Origin: Epichloe hybrida
Lineage: Eukaryota; Ascomycota; Sordariomycetes; Hypocreales; Clavicipitaceae
Length of the DNA: 64,000 nt
Assembly (NCBI GenBank): GCA_019022495.1
Contig: JAFEKR010000022.1
Location: forward strand, 186,001-250,000
Direction: 5' to 3'
Shown here: positions 34,240 to 47,099 of the stretch, one piece after another
Layout: each line of letters opens with the position of its first letter
Position numbering within the stretch: the stretch's first letter is position 1
Position numbers and translations under genes: made by a program
The notes under the pieces: generated by a model
The model's input: only the letters and a program-made list of their open reading frames with translations
The model's database searches: none
What the model was told of the DNA's origin: nothing

Positions 34240-34600
34240 CACTAGCGTCACAGGAAAGTTAACTATAGGAGAGGCATAAGTAAAGGCTCTATTAAGATTA
34301 ATACCTTTATTAAAGGTAACCCCCTGCAAACCCTAAATTATCACATTTGGCGCCGGATTAGTAGTTACAAGAGGAATCCTTTATATACCTACAGAACTTA
34401 GAGAGCTTAAATTCTATATCCTTAATATAGCTACCCCCTTTCTCTTCTTAATTACTAATATAGATAAGATACAAGTTAAGATTAATAACCTTGCTAATAT
34501 GCTTATCTAAGGCAATAAGACTATACCTATCATGTGACAATAGGGATATCCTTAGTGGTTACTAGAAGCAAAGGAAATAGTTGCCTTCTACCTTTTAGAA
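34240..34600 (+). pseudogene. Cop-A2 protease to integrase linker
   Basis: The frame reads ITFGAGLVVTRGILYIPTEL, then TPFLFLITNIDKIQVKINNL and ANMLIQGNKTIPIM, then LLEGDIY. This is the conserved block of the fungal copia family that precedes the H-H-C-C motif (TPFLLCLADMD...NNL in relatives). Upstream (33850-34240) should hold the active-site loop, which I could not find intact. Confidence 0.6.
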
Positions 34601-34609
34601 GGAGATATT

Positions 34610-35420
34610 TATTAATTACATTATTAACTTAGTTATCCTTCTGTTTAATAACTCATAAAGATCCTTTACTAAGCTAGTCACAAAGTTAAGCGCTAGGCAA
34701 TTAAGGAATTAACTAAAGTCTGCTACCATTACTAGATGCATAGAAAGGCCCCTAGTTAATTTAAGTTCACAATTAAAGATAACCACGAATTTAACTATAA
34801 GATCATCATTAATATTATGTAAATCAATAGCTAACTAGTGCTTTATATTATTAATTTAGTAATATTATTCTAGGTAGCCTAATTCCTTAATCTAAAGAAG
34901 CAGAAGGCTTAAGATATCTAGGATATAATCCGCGAATGTTAGATTAATAGTTATCTCAGACCTCCAGATTAGATTATTCACAATACTAGCAATAACTTTG
35001 CTTCCACTAAGTTTAGACATTATACTTAATTAATATTAATTAAAACCAGTGAGATACTAATCAAAGCCTATAATAGTATTAGAAAGGTTAAGAGATACTA
35101 TAGACCTCTATGCTAAGCCTACAATATTATCATAGACTCGATTAGAACGGATCTCGCGCTAGAGCAATGCCTCTAAATAGCTATTAAGGCTATTAATAAC
35201 TCTATAAGCCTAAATAGTATTATCCTAACTATACTAGTCTTTAGAGGCTACCTATAGATAATAGATAAGTTACCGCCAAGCGTCTTTGTTATTTAATATA
35301 CTAAGGTAATTCGCAAGGTAACGGACAAAGTCTAATATCTTCTAGCTTCATAGCAGGTTTATAATACCCGTAGAGCCTAGAATAGCCCTAACATAGCGCC
35401 TATACATTAGCTACCCTTAC
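34610..35420 (+). pseudogene. Cop-A2 integrase, RIP-inactivated
   Basis: YPSVQQLIKILYQASHKVK and LTKVCYHYQMHRKAPSQF form the damaged zinc-binding part. NYKIIINIM is the first catalytic region (Asp to Asn), NTSNNFASTKF the second, and IKAYNSIRKVKRYY near 35060-35100 the third (Glu to Lys). It matches Cop-A1 throughout. The TAG codons stand for Gln or Trp. Confidence 0.75.
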
Positions 35421-36079
35421 AGGCTAATGTACACATATGGAGAGAGAAAGGTAGCTAGTATAGCCTGTATAAGCTGCTTACCACTAATAGAGAGACCTAT
35501 ACTATTAACATACCCTATAGCCTAGTGAAGTTCCACTCTATAGTAGTAAAGCCCTATTACAAAGACCTGTGTATTATAGAGGGACTAGAGTAGTAGGAGA
35601 TAAAGCCTAGTGACGTAGAGGAAGAAGCAACTGCATAACTAACCACTGCTAATAAAAGAGATCCGCTAGGGGAAGATAGCGAAGAGTAGCAGACACTAGC
35701 TAAGAGAAAGCAAGGGAGACTAAGAAAGGCCCTTATAGTGTAATTCATAAGTGTAGGAGAGTCTGATAAAAAGGCTTATAAAGCCTAAAAGGCCCTGAGG
35801 GGAAGCTATTAAGTTAAAGACTCATTACCACGCCCCAAAGAAACAAAAGTAAGGAAAAGAAGACCTCATAGCCCTAAGAAGGATGTTAGCCTAGTTTAGC
35901 TCTATGTACTTGTAAACAAAGATTAAGAGAAGGCCTTTATTTAAGAGATTATAACTAAAGGGATGCTAAGCATAGCATTTCTTATAGCAAAGGAAGAGGC
36001 CGATTAGAACCTTGCCCTTTAGCTCCGCTAAGAAGGAAGGATTACAACCCTAGGAAAACCCTTTAAGCAGTCTAATCAA

Positions 36080-36690
36080 GCTAAGATTAACGCTTTACAA
36101 GCTTATAATGTGTTCAAATTCGTTAAGTTTAACCTAGCGAAGCACGGAGGTCATAGAATCTTTAATTCTCGTATAGTTAGAGAGATTAAAGGCAAAGGAA
36201 CGGATTCGCTATATAAGAAATCCCGCCTTGTTGTACAAGGCTATAATAACAAAGGAAAGGAATTTATCCTAACACAATCGCTAACAATACAACAAGCAAG
36301 CTAACGACTGATCATAGCTATCGCTCCGTTATTAAGAAGAAGAGGCATTTACCTTTAGATTTGTAATATCACATAAGCTTACACTTAATTACACACGGTG
36401 CTAATAAGGCTAATTATCATAAGATTGCTAAAGCAAATTACATATCTCTTTCTAGAAGGGACTATAATTAAATTAATTAGACCTCTTTACAGGATTACAA
36501 AGGCTAGAACCCACTAGTGGGCAATGTACTTCTGTTACTATAGGGATAACCTTAATATAATAACCTTAACTTACAATCCCTGCTTATTAATCATAGCCCT
36601 AAATAATAAGAATCTCTTTAGCATTATTAGAATGTAAACTAATGATACATTAGGCCTAAGCGATAATAACTTCTTCTGAAAAGAAGAGAA
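36080..36690 (+). pseudogene. Cop-A2 reverse transcriptase, RIP-inactivated
   Basis: The open stretch 36110-36304 reads FKFVKFNLAKHGGHRIFNSR, REIKGKGTDSLYKKSRLVVQ and FILTQSLTIQQAS. A stop replaces the next Gln. The sequence continues to RPLYRITKARTH, WAMYFCYYRDNLN and LTYNPCLLI near 36480-36600. It has fewer changes than Cop-A1 in this part. No intact catalytic core is present. Confidence 0.82.
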
Positions 36691-37069
36691 AGAGCTTTAG
36701 AAAGCTAATTTCATAGCTAAAGAAAAGCAATAATTAACCACTAAGAACCCCCTTATCTTTAACAGGTATATCTTAACCTAAAACACTAATAATTTATTAA
36801 TCTTAACCTAGAAAGGTTAGAGTTAGAAAATTAAGGAAGTTAATCCTTAATCCCTAATAGCAAAGCAAGACTATATAGAATAATAAGCCTAAGGAAGCTA
36901 CATCGTAACTATATATTAACTAGAAGCTTCCTATAACCTATTAATTATAGCTTAACACTAAGAACCCTCTAGGGAAGATATCATATACCTTAATAAACAC
37001 CTTAAGTAGCAGATTAAGAATTAATAACACAGACTATAATATATTCCTTTAGTTCTTAAAGAGGCAAAG

Positions 37070-37330
37070 CTCTTTATATTTGTAAATAGATCGCTTACTA
37101 ACAACAAGGATTTAAGCTCACAGATTAAATACGTAATTATGATTAGCAACAAGATAATACAAGACGACAATACCTTCATTATAAAAGGTAATATCATCAC
37201 GTACAGCTTAACAAAGAGTAAGAGAGTTACTTATAGCGCGCTTGCCTCCGAGTTATATAGCATGGTTCAAGGCGCGGATATCGCCTATACGATTTCCACA
37301 ACTCTATATTAGATTACGAATTAATTAAAG
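37070..37330 (+). pseudogene. Cop-A2 RNase H
   Basis: FVNRSLTNNKDLSSQIKYVI, then DDNTFIIKGNIITYSLTKS, then LYSMVQGADIAYTISTTL. The first Asp of FVDAS is lost (FVNRS). This block ends the polyprotein, as in Cop-A1. Confidence 0.8.
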
Positions 37331-37786
37331 ATACCTTGAATTCCTATAATTCTCTATACTAATTCTTTTTTATTATATAAATATCTTATAAAGCTAGGAA
37401 CCATAAAGAAGAAGAGACTAATAATTAATATTATAGCTCTTCGTTAATTATACAAAAGGCATAAGATCTACAAAGTTAGGTGAATTAACAGTAATAATAA
37501 TCTAGCAGATGTGATAATAAAAGCATTGCTAAATTTATTACTTTCCTCTTTAATTAATTTAAACGAATTAACGATTTATGTTAAAGGATAGGTAAAGAGA
37601 CCTGTAATATTAGGAAATAGGAGCTTAGGCAAGGAATGATAGATTAATTTAATTAACCAATGCCATAACAGCTAATTAGAGCAGCGAATTCCTATTAAGG
37701 GATTTACTTATGTACACTTTCCTTTAATCTAATTTTTATTATGTTTTTAAGCTCTTTGGCCACAAAGGAAAAAGAGAGATTACTAG

Positions 37787-38044
37787 TGTTAATTCCTTCA
37801 GATCTTCATTGGTTCAATCGTAGCTAAAGACCAGACTAATTGTGGGTCCGGCGCGATGCACGTGATATGATTGGCTGCATTAATTCGCCACCCCCTTTTG
37901 TGCCCTACATACGGATTTCGCCCACTTTTCTAGCATCTAGACTTTCCCTCTCTTCTCCCTCTTTCCTAGCTAGCTAACTATCGATCATTGACTTCGAATT
38001 TATACGGGATTTATTACCTGCGCAGGACCTTGGTGCATCCAACA
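37787..38044 (+). repeat. Cop-A2 3' LTR
   Basis: 258 bp; the inner part is mutated (TTCAGATCTTCATTGG, CGTAGCTAAAGACC) and the outer part intact (CCTGCGCAGGACCTTGGTGC). Confidence 0.93.
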
Positions 38045-38049
38045 GCTTT

Positions 38050-40060
38050 ACTAATATTTTAATAGGAGGACCTAGAGGATACTATAGCTATATAGGAAGT
38101 ATATATAGTTCTTTAGCTTTATTTATTAAATCTAGGCTATATTACCTAAGCTATAGTAGTGTACTGCTTCTTTTATACTATAAAGAAGGTAATTTAGGCT
38201 AATAAGAATAAGGTAAAGTATAGGTTTATTAATAGTAAGGTTATCTCCTATCTAGGGGCTATAATAAAGGGTTTTCTAGTTACTTTACCTACGCTTTAGG
38301 CGCTATTTCCTTTGTTTTTTTATAATATAATATAGGCCTCTAGGTAAAATTTCTAGGTAACTAATAATATTAAGCCTTTACTATAGTAATATTATTCCTT
38401 AGTGCTTATAATTTACTTATAACTTGCTATGCTTCCTTCTTATTTTACTTTAATAAAAGGCCTAAATTACATATTAAGCGCCTTCTATATCTTTTACTAT
38501 TACTTATTAATTATATTTGCTTAGCTAACCCTTCTATTTTACTAGGTATTTATTACCTTTATAAGTCTTCCTATAATCCTTAACTTCTTTAACTTTAAAT
38601 TTATTATCTTTATCTTTAAGGTCTAGTATTAGTATTTCTTTATCTATAGTATTTTTCTAGTAATTCTATAGCTCTAATAAACTAATATAGAACACGTTAT
38701 ATAGTTAACTATACTTATTAGGTAGCGCTAGTTAGTATACTTATTTACTTATAGTATTAAGTATTTAAAATAGCCTAATAAATCTAGGGGTTAGCTTTTA
38801 TTTTATATCCTTAAGTCTAATATTCTTTACTAATAGTAGTACTAAGTCTCCTCTTTTTAAGGTTAATAACTAGTATTATTAGTTATAATACTTTACCTAT
38901 GCTTTAGTAGCTCTTACCTATTATATACTAGTTTCTCCCTAACCTTATATAGCTTTTATACATATATATAGGCTTCTAGGACCTCCCCCTCCTTACTCTT
39001 ACCCTTAAGAGCTAGATAAAACTTAGGTAAATAGCCTATAAGAGCGTAGTTAGGGGAGTAACCTATTATTTTATTAATAGTATTATTATATATAAATTAA
39101 GCTATTAGGAGTAGCTTTAGCTATAGTTATTAGTTTTCTTTAATAAAGTATTATAAGTAATATTTAAGCACTTAGTTTATTCTCTCTATTTACCTATTAG
39201 TTTAGGGGTAAAACACTATTAAAAGCCTATACTTTATATATAATAAGTAATATATATCTAACTAGAATTAGCTTATAAACACTAATTCTCTATTAGATAT
39301 AATATCCTCTAGTGCCTTAAATTAAAGCTTAATCTCCTTATAGAATAGCTTTACTAATTTAGCTATATTAATTATAGTTTATATAAGGAGGAAGATAGAG
39401 TACTTAGTAAATTAGTTTATAATCACTAGAATTACGTTAGTTTCTTAGTTACCTAGCTATACTAGTAGTAATCCTATAATAAAATCTATTAAGATCTTTA
39501 CCTATAGTTACCTTAGTATTAGTAGTAATTTAAGGCTTCTATATAAGTAATGCCTCCTAGCTACTACGCGCTAGTATACTTTATAGCTAGATATATAGTT
39601 TAAAATAGCTTTACTTATTACTAGCTACTAATAGTAATATTTTAGTAGTTTAAGAGTATGTTTAGTCCTAAAGTAACTTACTAACGGATTATTATAGTGT
39701 AGCTATAGAAGTTTCTATTATAAGATAGGCTCCTATAGAATAACTACCTAGTCTTTATATATTAGGAGGCCCCTTATGCTATATAACTATAGACTAGCTT
39801 TTCCCCTCCCTTTTACTTAGGAGTTAACCTTACCTCTATGCTTTTATAAATCTAGATCTTAGTCCTATGCCTTCTATAGTAGTTATACTAATAGTTTATT
39901 TACTATAGATTAGTAGGGATTTAGTAATATAATAGCCTCCTAAATTACTTATACTATACTAATATCTTAAATACACACTACCTTCTCCTTAAAATTACCC
40001 TTATTTAGCTAACCTATTACTAGATTTATAGTAGCTAACTAGCCTTTCACCTAGGCTACT
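38050..40060 (-). pseudogene. Gyp-D2 chromodomain and integrase, RIP-inactivated
   Basis: Aligns with 23450-25550 of Gyp-D1 almost base for base. The minus frame again gives the integrase core (DFIIGLLLV near 39480) and the chromodomain (near 38500-38640). The region stops at the Gyp-E insertion and resumes at 50761. Confidence 0.82.
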
Positions 40061-40065
40061 CTTAC

Positions 40066-40272
40066 TGTTACGTGCTGGCTTTGCACATTGTTAGGTCGAA
40101 TCCGTCAGAGGGGCCAACAGATTCGTAGGTTCGTAAGTCGTGCTAAGTTCACTTATAAAAGCTACTCTTAGAGGCAGGTTCAGATGTTAGAAGTAAGTTA
40201 ATTCCTCTACCTATAATACCAAACTCATTCTTATCCTTCTTATTAGTAGCTAAGTAGTTTCGCCACATAACA
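40066..40272 (-). repeat. Gyp-E 3' LTR
   Basis: 207 bp, TGTTACGTGCTGGC to CGCCACATAACA. The outer (left) part is intact and the inner part mutated. Confidence 0.93.
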
Positions 40273-40289
40273 AGTGCTAGGCGCGCCTT

Positions 40290-43200
40290 AAAAGACAACT
40301 ATCCTAGTCATAACTAGCTAAATCCTAGTCTAATTTAGCATCTATAATAAAGCAAAATAATTTCCTCCTAGCAATAGAAGTAAAAACAAAGGAAAGCAAA
40401 TTCATTATATTCATCGCCAAATGCGTAACTGCCATACTCCTTAGATAATATCAATTAGAATTATCATGTTAAATAACGAATTCTTAATTCCATAACTACT
40501 CATTCCTTTTCGCTCTATATTCTTATCCCTTTTTTCTAAATTATTCTTTTTCTTCCTTTACTTACTAAATTCCTTTGCTTTAATATCCTTTTTACCTTCT
40601 ATAATCACGCTTAAGTTTTCCTTATTATTAAATAAAAACGCCCCTTTCTTTATATTCATTAAGTTAGTCTAGTAACCCCGTAAATTTGTCTTCCTTAGTC
40701 ATGTTTTTATTCGCTAGCTTATTCACCTATATACGTAGTGTTACTAGACACGAAACTACTTAAGCTACTTTTAGCTTTAGTCCTAATTTTTTAGTTAGTC
40801 TCTATCTCTTTATTAGCATTTCTAGTACTAAAGTGTCCGCACACGCTTACTTATCTATTAATTTAACTTTATTAGCTAATCCTAGTGTTCATAACTTTCC
40901 ACGTGGTATTTCTAGCGCTAGAGTGTCCTTTTATACTCACGCCCTAGCTAATTTAGTGCGCTTATCTACCGTTTCTAGCATAGCTATTACGAACCACAGC
41001 TCTATAACACTTTTCTTTAGCGTTTGTAGTCCAGATTCCACTAGACTTAAGACCATTAAAATTAGTTCTATAGTAACTAATTTTACTATTTTTATATCTT
41101 CTTTAAGCTTCTTCTACTCTAGTAAGAGCCTATTAATAAATATTGCTTAAAGATTAATCCTATCCCATAGTTCTATCACTATAGCTACTAACTTTACTAT
41201 CTTTTTCTTATACTCTTTTTTATTAATTATATCACGCTTTAGATTAATAACCTAATTATGAAATTCCTTTAACATTCTACCTAATTCTAAGCTTAGGATT
41301 CTTCCTTTTTAGTCCTTTAGTATCTCTAATACCTAGATAAACTTTTTAGTTATTAATATTATATTCTCCTTTACTACTTTCTCTAGTTCCACTACTTTAG
41401 TCTTACATTTATTAATATCTTTATTTACGTCTTTTATAAGGTTTTCCACCGCTTCAAATTTGGTGTCTATCTTATCAATCTTATCAATTAAATCATCGAT
41501 TTTGCTTATCTCATGCTCCTTGTTTCTTTCTTCATTCTATTAGAATTCAGCTAATTTAATTATTACTAACGTCCTCCTTATCTTAATACAAAGCAGATCT
41601 ATCCTTCTAATACTAGCAAGTCCTCCTGCGATTATGCCATTCACCCCTCTATATTTATCCGTAAATCTTAAAGCTAGTAAGTCCACTTATAGTAAAAGCA
41701 ATGCTATATTATCATAGGTAGTATATTAGCAGCCACGTTTAACCGTGACACTATTATAATAAGCTACTACCACTGTTTTCACCTAATTCTTTACTTATTT
41801 AGTTACTCCACACTCCATTAGATTCGCTATTAATTAATACGCTAGTTTCCTTACTTATTACACTACCTACTATTATACGCTTAAAGCGGCCTATTATTTA
41901 TTAAAAATAGTAAAGATTTAGATTACCACGTTCTACTATAACGTAAAGTAAGCATCCCTTAAATCCACCTCTAATCTATTAGCTACTATAGTAGTACTAT
42001 TTAAGGCAAATTCGTAAGCATAAGCCTATATTGCATAGCAGACATCCTATACGCTTACCTTCTAGCCTACTATAGTGTGCCTAAAGCTACTAAAGTTAAT
42101 TAATTTAATATCTCTTCCTTTATATTTAGCATTAAATTCCTCTATTACTCTTTTGTGCGCTACTAATCCAATCTTTAGTATTAGTAGGTAATTCTCTAAT
42201 CTAGATCCTAGTTTTCTAAATCTAGTAAATAGTAATTAAAAATTAAGTTTTCTAATTTGCTTATGCACCTATAATAGTATAATAAGGTATTTAGCAGGTA
42301 TGTTATTAAGTTTGTCTTTAAATTTAGTCTTAAGTTCTTTTTCCTTGCCCTTAGACCCTATAAAGTCAGATTCTCTATTGCTACTAGCTCTAGTTTTAGG
42401 TTTAGATCCTTTATTATTATTACTATTAACTTTATATTTAGCGTTCTTATTGCTTAATTAAGTAAGGTTAATTTTCTTCGTGTTATTGCCACTCTTATTA
42501 CTATCCTAGTGGTTAACTTTCTCTTCACTACTATTATTTTCCTTAGTTATATAAATAAGTTTATTACTCTTTTAAGCTGCTTTGCTTAGAGCTTACTATG
42601 CTTATTTCTAAATTTATTCCTAATTATCTTCTAGTAGTTACTACAACGCCTAATTACTTTCTTATCTTTTTACCTCTAAATCTAGCGCTATAGCTAGGTA
42701 ATCTTCGCTACTATTATTTTTTCTATCCATGTCTTATAATAAGGGCTCCGTTCTAGCTACCTTTTTAATAGTAGTAGTAATAGCTTTAACGTCTTCCACG
42801 CCGCTTATAGCTACCTATAATAGCTTATTTAATTTATCTTATACTATTATTAAGCCTACTAGATACTATTATTAGCATAAAATCATAATTCGCTTTAGCA
42901 AATTCGTAAACTCTCAAAATTAGTGAAATTCTAGTACTAACTTTAACATATAGTGTAACCGCTTTAGTCCTTTAAAAACAACTACTATACTTAATTCACG
43001 CAGAAGGTTATTTACCTATTATTTATATGCTACCTTTTCTTCGTAGGAAATAACTAAGTGTTATGCTAAATTTACATATACTAATTCTCTAACTATTTAA
43101 TTTTAGCGTATTAAAGCTAGGCACTAAATACATAGGTGCACTATATATATTTGCTTGTAAATTATTTAGTTATATATATCTAACTTATTATTAAATAGAA

Positions 43201-43411
43201 TAAAGTCTAGTCTTTTACCTAGGTAATAGCATAGGTTATAATTAATTACATAAGCTTTATATTTAAGCTTAGAGGGAGCGTTTCTATATATTATACAAAA
43301 CCTCTTATAACTATTACACTTCTTTATCTCCTCTAGATAATACTCTTTTACTTCTAATAGCTTATAAAACTCTATTCTTCTTATATTACTAAATTCACAT
43401 ACCTTAGCCAC
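40290..43411 (-). pseudogene. Gyp-E ORF3: about 1,040-codon coiled-coil ORF in the env position
   Basis: One minus-strand frame (first bases congruent to 43411) runs without frameshift from GTG GCT AAG at 43411 to near the 3' LTR if TAA/TAG are read as Gln. The open start (43411-43166) gives VCEFSNIRRIEFYKLLEVKE and later LKYKAYVINYNLCYYLGKRL. The middle (42550-42350) is charged and low-complexity (KENNSSEEKVNH, RASSNRESDF). A long helical block at 41510-41300 (KIDDLIDKIDKIDTKFEAVE, INKCKTKVVELEKVVKEN) has heptad spacing, and another helical part follows at 41146-40850 (LLLE.KKLKEDIKIVKLV). No protease, RT or known envelope motif is seen. The plus-strand ORF at 40833-41150 is its shadow. Function unknown; structural or accessory protein are options. 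Confidence 0.6.
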
Positions 43412-43439
43412 ATAGCGAAAGAAAGCTTTATAAGATTAT

Positions 43440-43640
43440 ATACGCTTATGCTAAATCCTACTACACTAAGTTTACGTAGGTATTAGGGTTATTATAAAAT
43501 ATAGAAAATATAATAATTTAAAGAATATAACTACATAAGTACTAAATCTAACTACGCTAAGTTTGCGTAGGTATTAGGGGTTATTATAAGGTGTAAAGAA
43601 TGTAAGAGTTAAGAAAATGCAACTACATGGTTATTAAATA
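43440..43640. repeat. Tandem repeats in the spacer before Gyp-E ORF3
   Basis: Two clear units with a period of about 93 bp, each with CTAAGTTTACGTAGGTATTA or its near copy (43470 and 43562), plus a weaker third near 43700. They lie between the integrase end (about 43870) and ORF3 (43411). This is where a promoter or splice signal for a separate ORF3 message would be expected. Confidence 0.6.
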
Positions 43641-43869
43641 GCTTTATAAGGTAATAGGAAATATTAATGTTAAATAAAATTACATGCGCGCACACTAGAT
43701 CTAGCTACGCTAGGAATATAAAGGTATTATAAGATATTATAGGATATAGGTTAAGTGGGTCACCCTTAGCTAACGTAATAAATAATATATATAAGAGGAT
43801 GTGATAATTCCGTGCTAACGCCTCGAATTCGCCCCTTATTATCACACCTTTCCTCTAATATTATTATTC

Positions 43870-45350
43870 CGTAGGAGGTTTAAGGCCTTTCTTTATATAC
43901 TCCCTTGCCTAATTAATCAGGTTCTTCTTAAGATAATCCTCTACTATCTCTACTATATTAATCCTCATTTCATCTTCTATAATCCATTAGTTATCCTTAG
44001 TAGCGTAGCCCTTCTATCTAATAAGAAATTTAATTCTTAATGTTTTAGTTCGCTTAAAAATCTTAATCCGATAGCTATAAATTCTCTTGATTTCCTAATA
44101 GTCCGCTTCCTATGAATTATTAAACGTAATTAGCGAAGGAGCTGCCTTTTCTCTCTTAAATAGGTCTTTTCCTTAGGCTAGCTTCTAAATCTACGTAGCT
44201 AATACTACTAGATGCACACACGAATTTAGAGGGAAATCTAATTAATATACTAAGGGATTTACTTTTTCTAATACCTTATATAGCCCTGCCCTTTATAGGG
44301 ACTATTTCTTCTTTGGTTTACTAGGTAATTCATATCCCTTATGTAGTCGTAGATATACTATATCTCCTTCGTTAATATTAACTAGTTTATAGCAATTATC
44401 ATATCAAATTTTAGCAAGTATAGCTGCCATTATAATCGCTAATTAGGCCTTATGCTAGTATAATTTTCATAGTACCGCAATATTGTTTGCATTAGATCTA
44501 GTGTTAGTTACGTTATTTGGAGAGAGTAAATTAATAATACTTAGCGAATAGAAACTATATAGTAGCTTATTAGAAGCCTACCCTATGCCCACAGCTATAG
44601 TATTATTTAGCTAATACTACAGTGCTAGTAGTAATAATATCTATGTTATATCTAGGTCCGTTACTATATAATATTATATTATAATTATCACCATCTGATT
44701 TTTCCTTTCCATAGTTTTATCTATCTAAGGGTAATATACTATGCCTATAAGGAGTTTAACTCCTACACACCTAAATATCTCCCTTCACATATTAGATATA
44801 AACTTTAGGTCTCTATCACTAATAATTTATCTTAGTAATCCCTAGTCTATAATATACAAGGCACGGAGAAGTAGTTCTACTTAAATTTCCGCTAGATATA
44901 TAGTATACCCTAGTATTAGAAAAGTTCTCTTACTAAACAGATAATTCACTAGGCATAGTAAATTATATATAGCATACCCCTCTATTTACCACATAGTGTT
45001 TGTAGCTAATACTTCTAGTATATCTATCATAAAATTAAGTAAAATTATATAAAAAGGTATTAGCTTTAACTATAATAGTCATAACTCCCTAGGCGGTTTT
45101 AACTAATTAATAGCGTTTTCCTAACACATCACATAATAAGTAACATACTTATAAATTTACTAGCTTATACATAGAAAACAAACTAATTATAACTCTACTA
45201 CTATTCTAGCAATTCTAAAATAGTGTTAGTCATTATATACTAGATATAAGATAGATTTGACCTTAGTTGTTAGAATATAAAGCCAGAAAAATCCATCCCT
45301 ACTATAGTAGTATAGCAAACTATCTTCACGCAAATCCTATCTATATAAAG
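43870..45350 (-). pseudogene. Gyp-E integrase with chromodomain, RIP-inactivated
   Basis: Minus strand: LRALYIID.GLLR.IISDRDLKFISNM (44860-44780, second catalytic region with the Asp of SDRD kept), then REIFRCVGVKLLIGIVYYP (usual AYHPQTDG), ERKNQMVIIIL and LNNTIAVGIG. The C-terminal part reads KGYATKDN.WIIEDEMRINI and EDYLKKNLIN near 44010-43910, a chromodomain. A conserved TAG stands for Trp. Confidence 0.8.
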
Positions 45351-45399
45351 GAATTCTTAGTTTAACTCTAGCATCCCTCGCTGCTTGCCTTTCCTAATA

Positions 45400-46200
45400 G
45401 GCTTTTATAGCTAAGATAATTTAGCTAAATTTTTAGTCTAGCTAGTATCCTAATATAATTCGAGCCTTAAGTTCGTTATCTATAATTACTATCACAATGT
45501 ATTCCTTACTTACAAAATACGCACTTACCTCTAATTCATCATATTAACTCTTCTACGCTATCTCTCTATAGGTCACCTCCACTAGTAGCCTAGAAAGCAT
45601 ATCTAGGATAATATTTAATATTCCTAGCACGTGCGTCACCCTAAGATTAAATTATAATAAATAATTCATAACTTTTGCTAGTTTTAGATTAGCCTTATCT
45701 AAATCTATTATTAATAGCAAGGTGTGTTTAATAATGCCCTTAGCTAGAGAATGGTTAGTTAATATATTAACCACTACACTATTAGATTAAACCATTTTTT
45801 AGAGTTTCCTAACGCTCTATGTAATTATAGCTATCTCTGCTTCTATTAAACCATACCGTTTCTTAGCACGTAATATTACCCTAGAGAGGAATAAGATTAG
45901 CCAAATCCTGTCATTCTTAATATCTTTCCTAGGGATGCTTTAACTATTCTATTTATCTTGTAATTAGAAGGCATATAGGCCAAATCCTTCCTTATATATA
46001 TTAATTTTAAGGAAAAGCAGTTTCTTTAGGTTATAGTGCTATAACATCTGTTTCTTACTTAGGAACGCTTTAATATCTTTAAAAGCCTTTTTCTCATCTA
46101 CTATAAGCAAAAACATCTTCTATTACATCTTTTATTTCCATACTAGTTTCAAAATACTAGTAATTTTCTTATCCTTTTTATAAAACTCTCTTAACAGCGC
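45400..46200 (-). pseudogene. Gyp-E RNase H region
   Basis: The region between RT and integrase on the minus strand, of the right length for RNase H and linker. I recognise parts of the frame but no intact catalytic residues, so the call rests mainly on position. Confidence 0.5.
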
Positions 46201-47060
46201 AGTCTTTCGCTCCTATAATAGTCAAATTTGTATATTAAACCATAGAATCCTATTACAAAGGAATCTAGCTATCCTAATAAAGGTTTTAAGGCTTAATAGA
46301 TCGCTTAGGAAAATCATTTTTTAAAATACTTTAAGTCTATTATTAGTATTAGTAATTCTATTACTATTAATAACAAAACCTAGTAACTAGATAGTAAGGT
46401 AGCTAATAAACGATTTCTTTGCTGTAATTATTATCCTATTTTCTTTGAGGATCTTAAGCATAATGCTAAGATAATTTAAATAATCCTTAATATTGTCTAA
46501 AAAAACAATAATATCATTAATGTAAACTCAAATAAAATGCTTATACTTTTAGAAAAGTTAGTCTATGAACCTTTAGGTAAAAGCAGGGGAATTTTTAAAT
46601 CCCATTAGTGCCACATTTGACGCCTTAAGGCCTTAATTCAATATAACCACTATACAGGCTTAATAGTCCCTCCTAATTAGTAACTAATAGAAAAATCCTA
46701 TTCCATTAAAAAGTAAGAAAACCTTCTTACTACATATGTTATTTATAATATTGCTTTAGTCTAGTAAAGGGTATATATCTAGCATTACTACGTTATTAAG
46801 TAGCCTTATATTAATTACTACCCTTCCTTTCTTTTCCTAGCTAGTTTTACACCACACTATGAACGCTAGGCACGCTATAGCCGCCGGTTTATCTAAATAT
46901 AATATCTTGCCCTTTAAGTGCAATTCGTTATGTACTTCATTAAGTTTGCTCGCATCCTAGCCCCCTAATTAGTAAGGTCTAATTAGCCTTATTTAATATT
47001 ACTATCCCTTAATAAGGTTAATTCTTATTTTCTAGTCCTTAGGCATAGGCACGATGCCTC
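46200..47060 (-). pseudogene. Gyp-E reverse transcriptase, RIP-inactivated
   Basis: Minus strand: ACIVVILN.GLKASNVALMG, FKNSPAFT.RFID (46680-46580; related fungal elements have MGYKNSPAYVQR), then VYINDIIVF (46504-46526; usual YVDDIVIFS, first Asp now Asn), DYLNYLSIMLKILKENRI and LLGFVINSNRITN. This places Gyp-E in a gypsy lineage distinct from Gyp-C and Gyp-D. Confidence 0.82.
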
Positions 47061-47099
47061 TATCTTAATAAACGTTATATTTATCTATTAATTTAATAA

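Larger units (their letters stand above)
31287..38044 (+). mobile_element. Cop-A2: Ty1/copia element, less mutated copy
   Basis: 258-bp LTRs at 31287-31544 and 37787-38044, TSD GCTTT (31282-31286, 38045-38049). It has the same family and layout as Cop-A1 but fewer RIP changes, so it is likely the younger copy. It lies in Gyp-D2. Frames are broken by stops, with some long open pieces. Confidence 0.95.

Noticed and set aside
35557..35748. Minus-strand Ser-rich ORF
   Set aside because: Antisense to the Cop-A2 linker between integrase and RT; not open in Cop-A1.
40833..41150. Plus-strand 105-codon ORF
   Set aside because: It lies antisense to the longer ORF3 frame of Gyp-E, whose codons fit helical protein sequence better.
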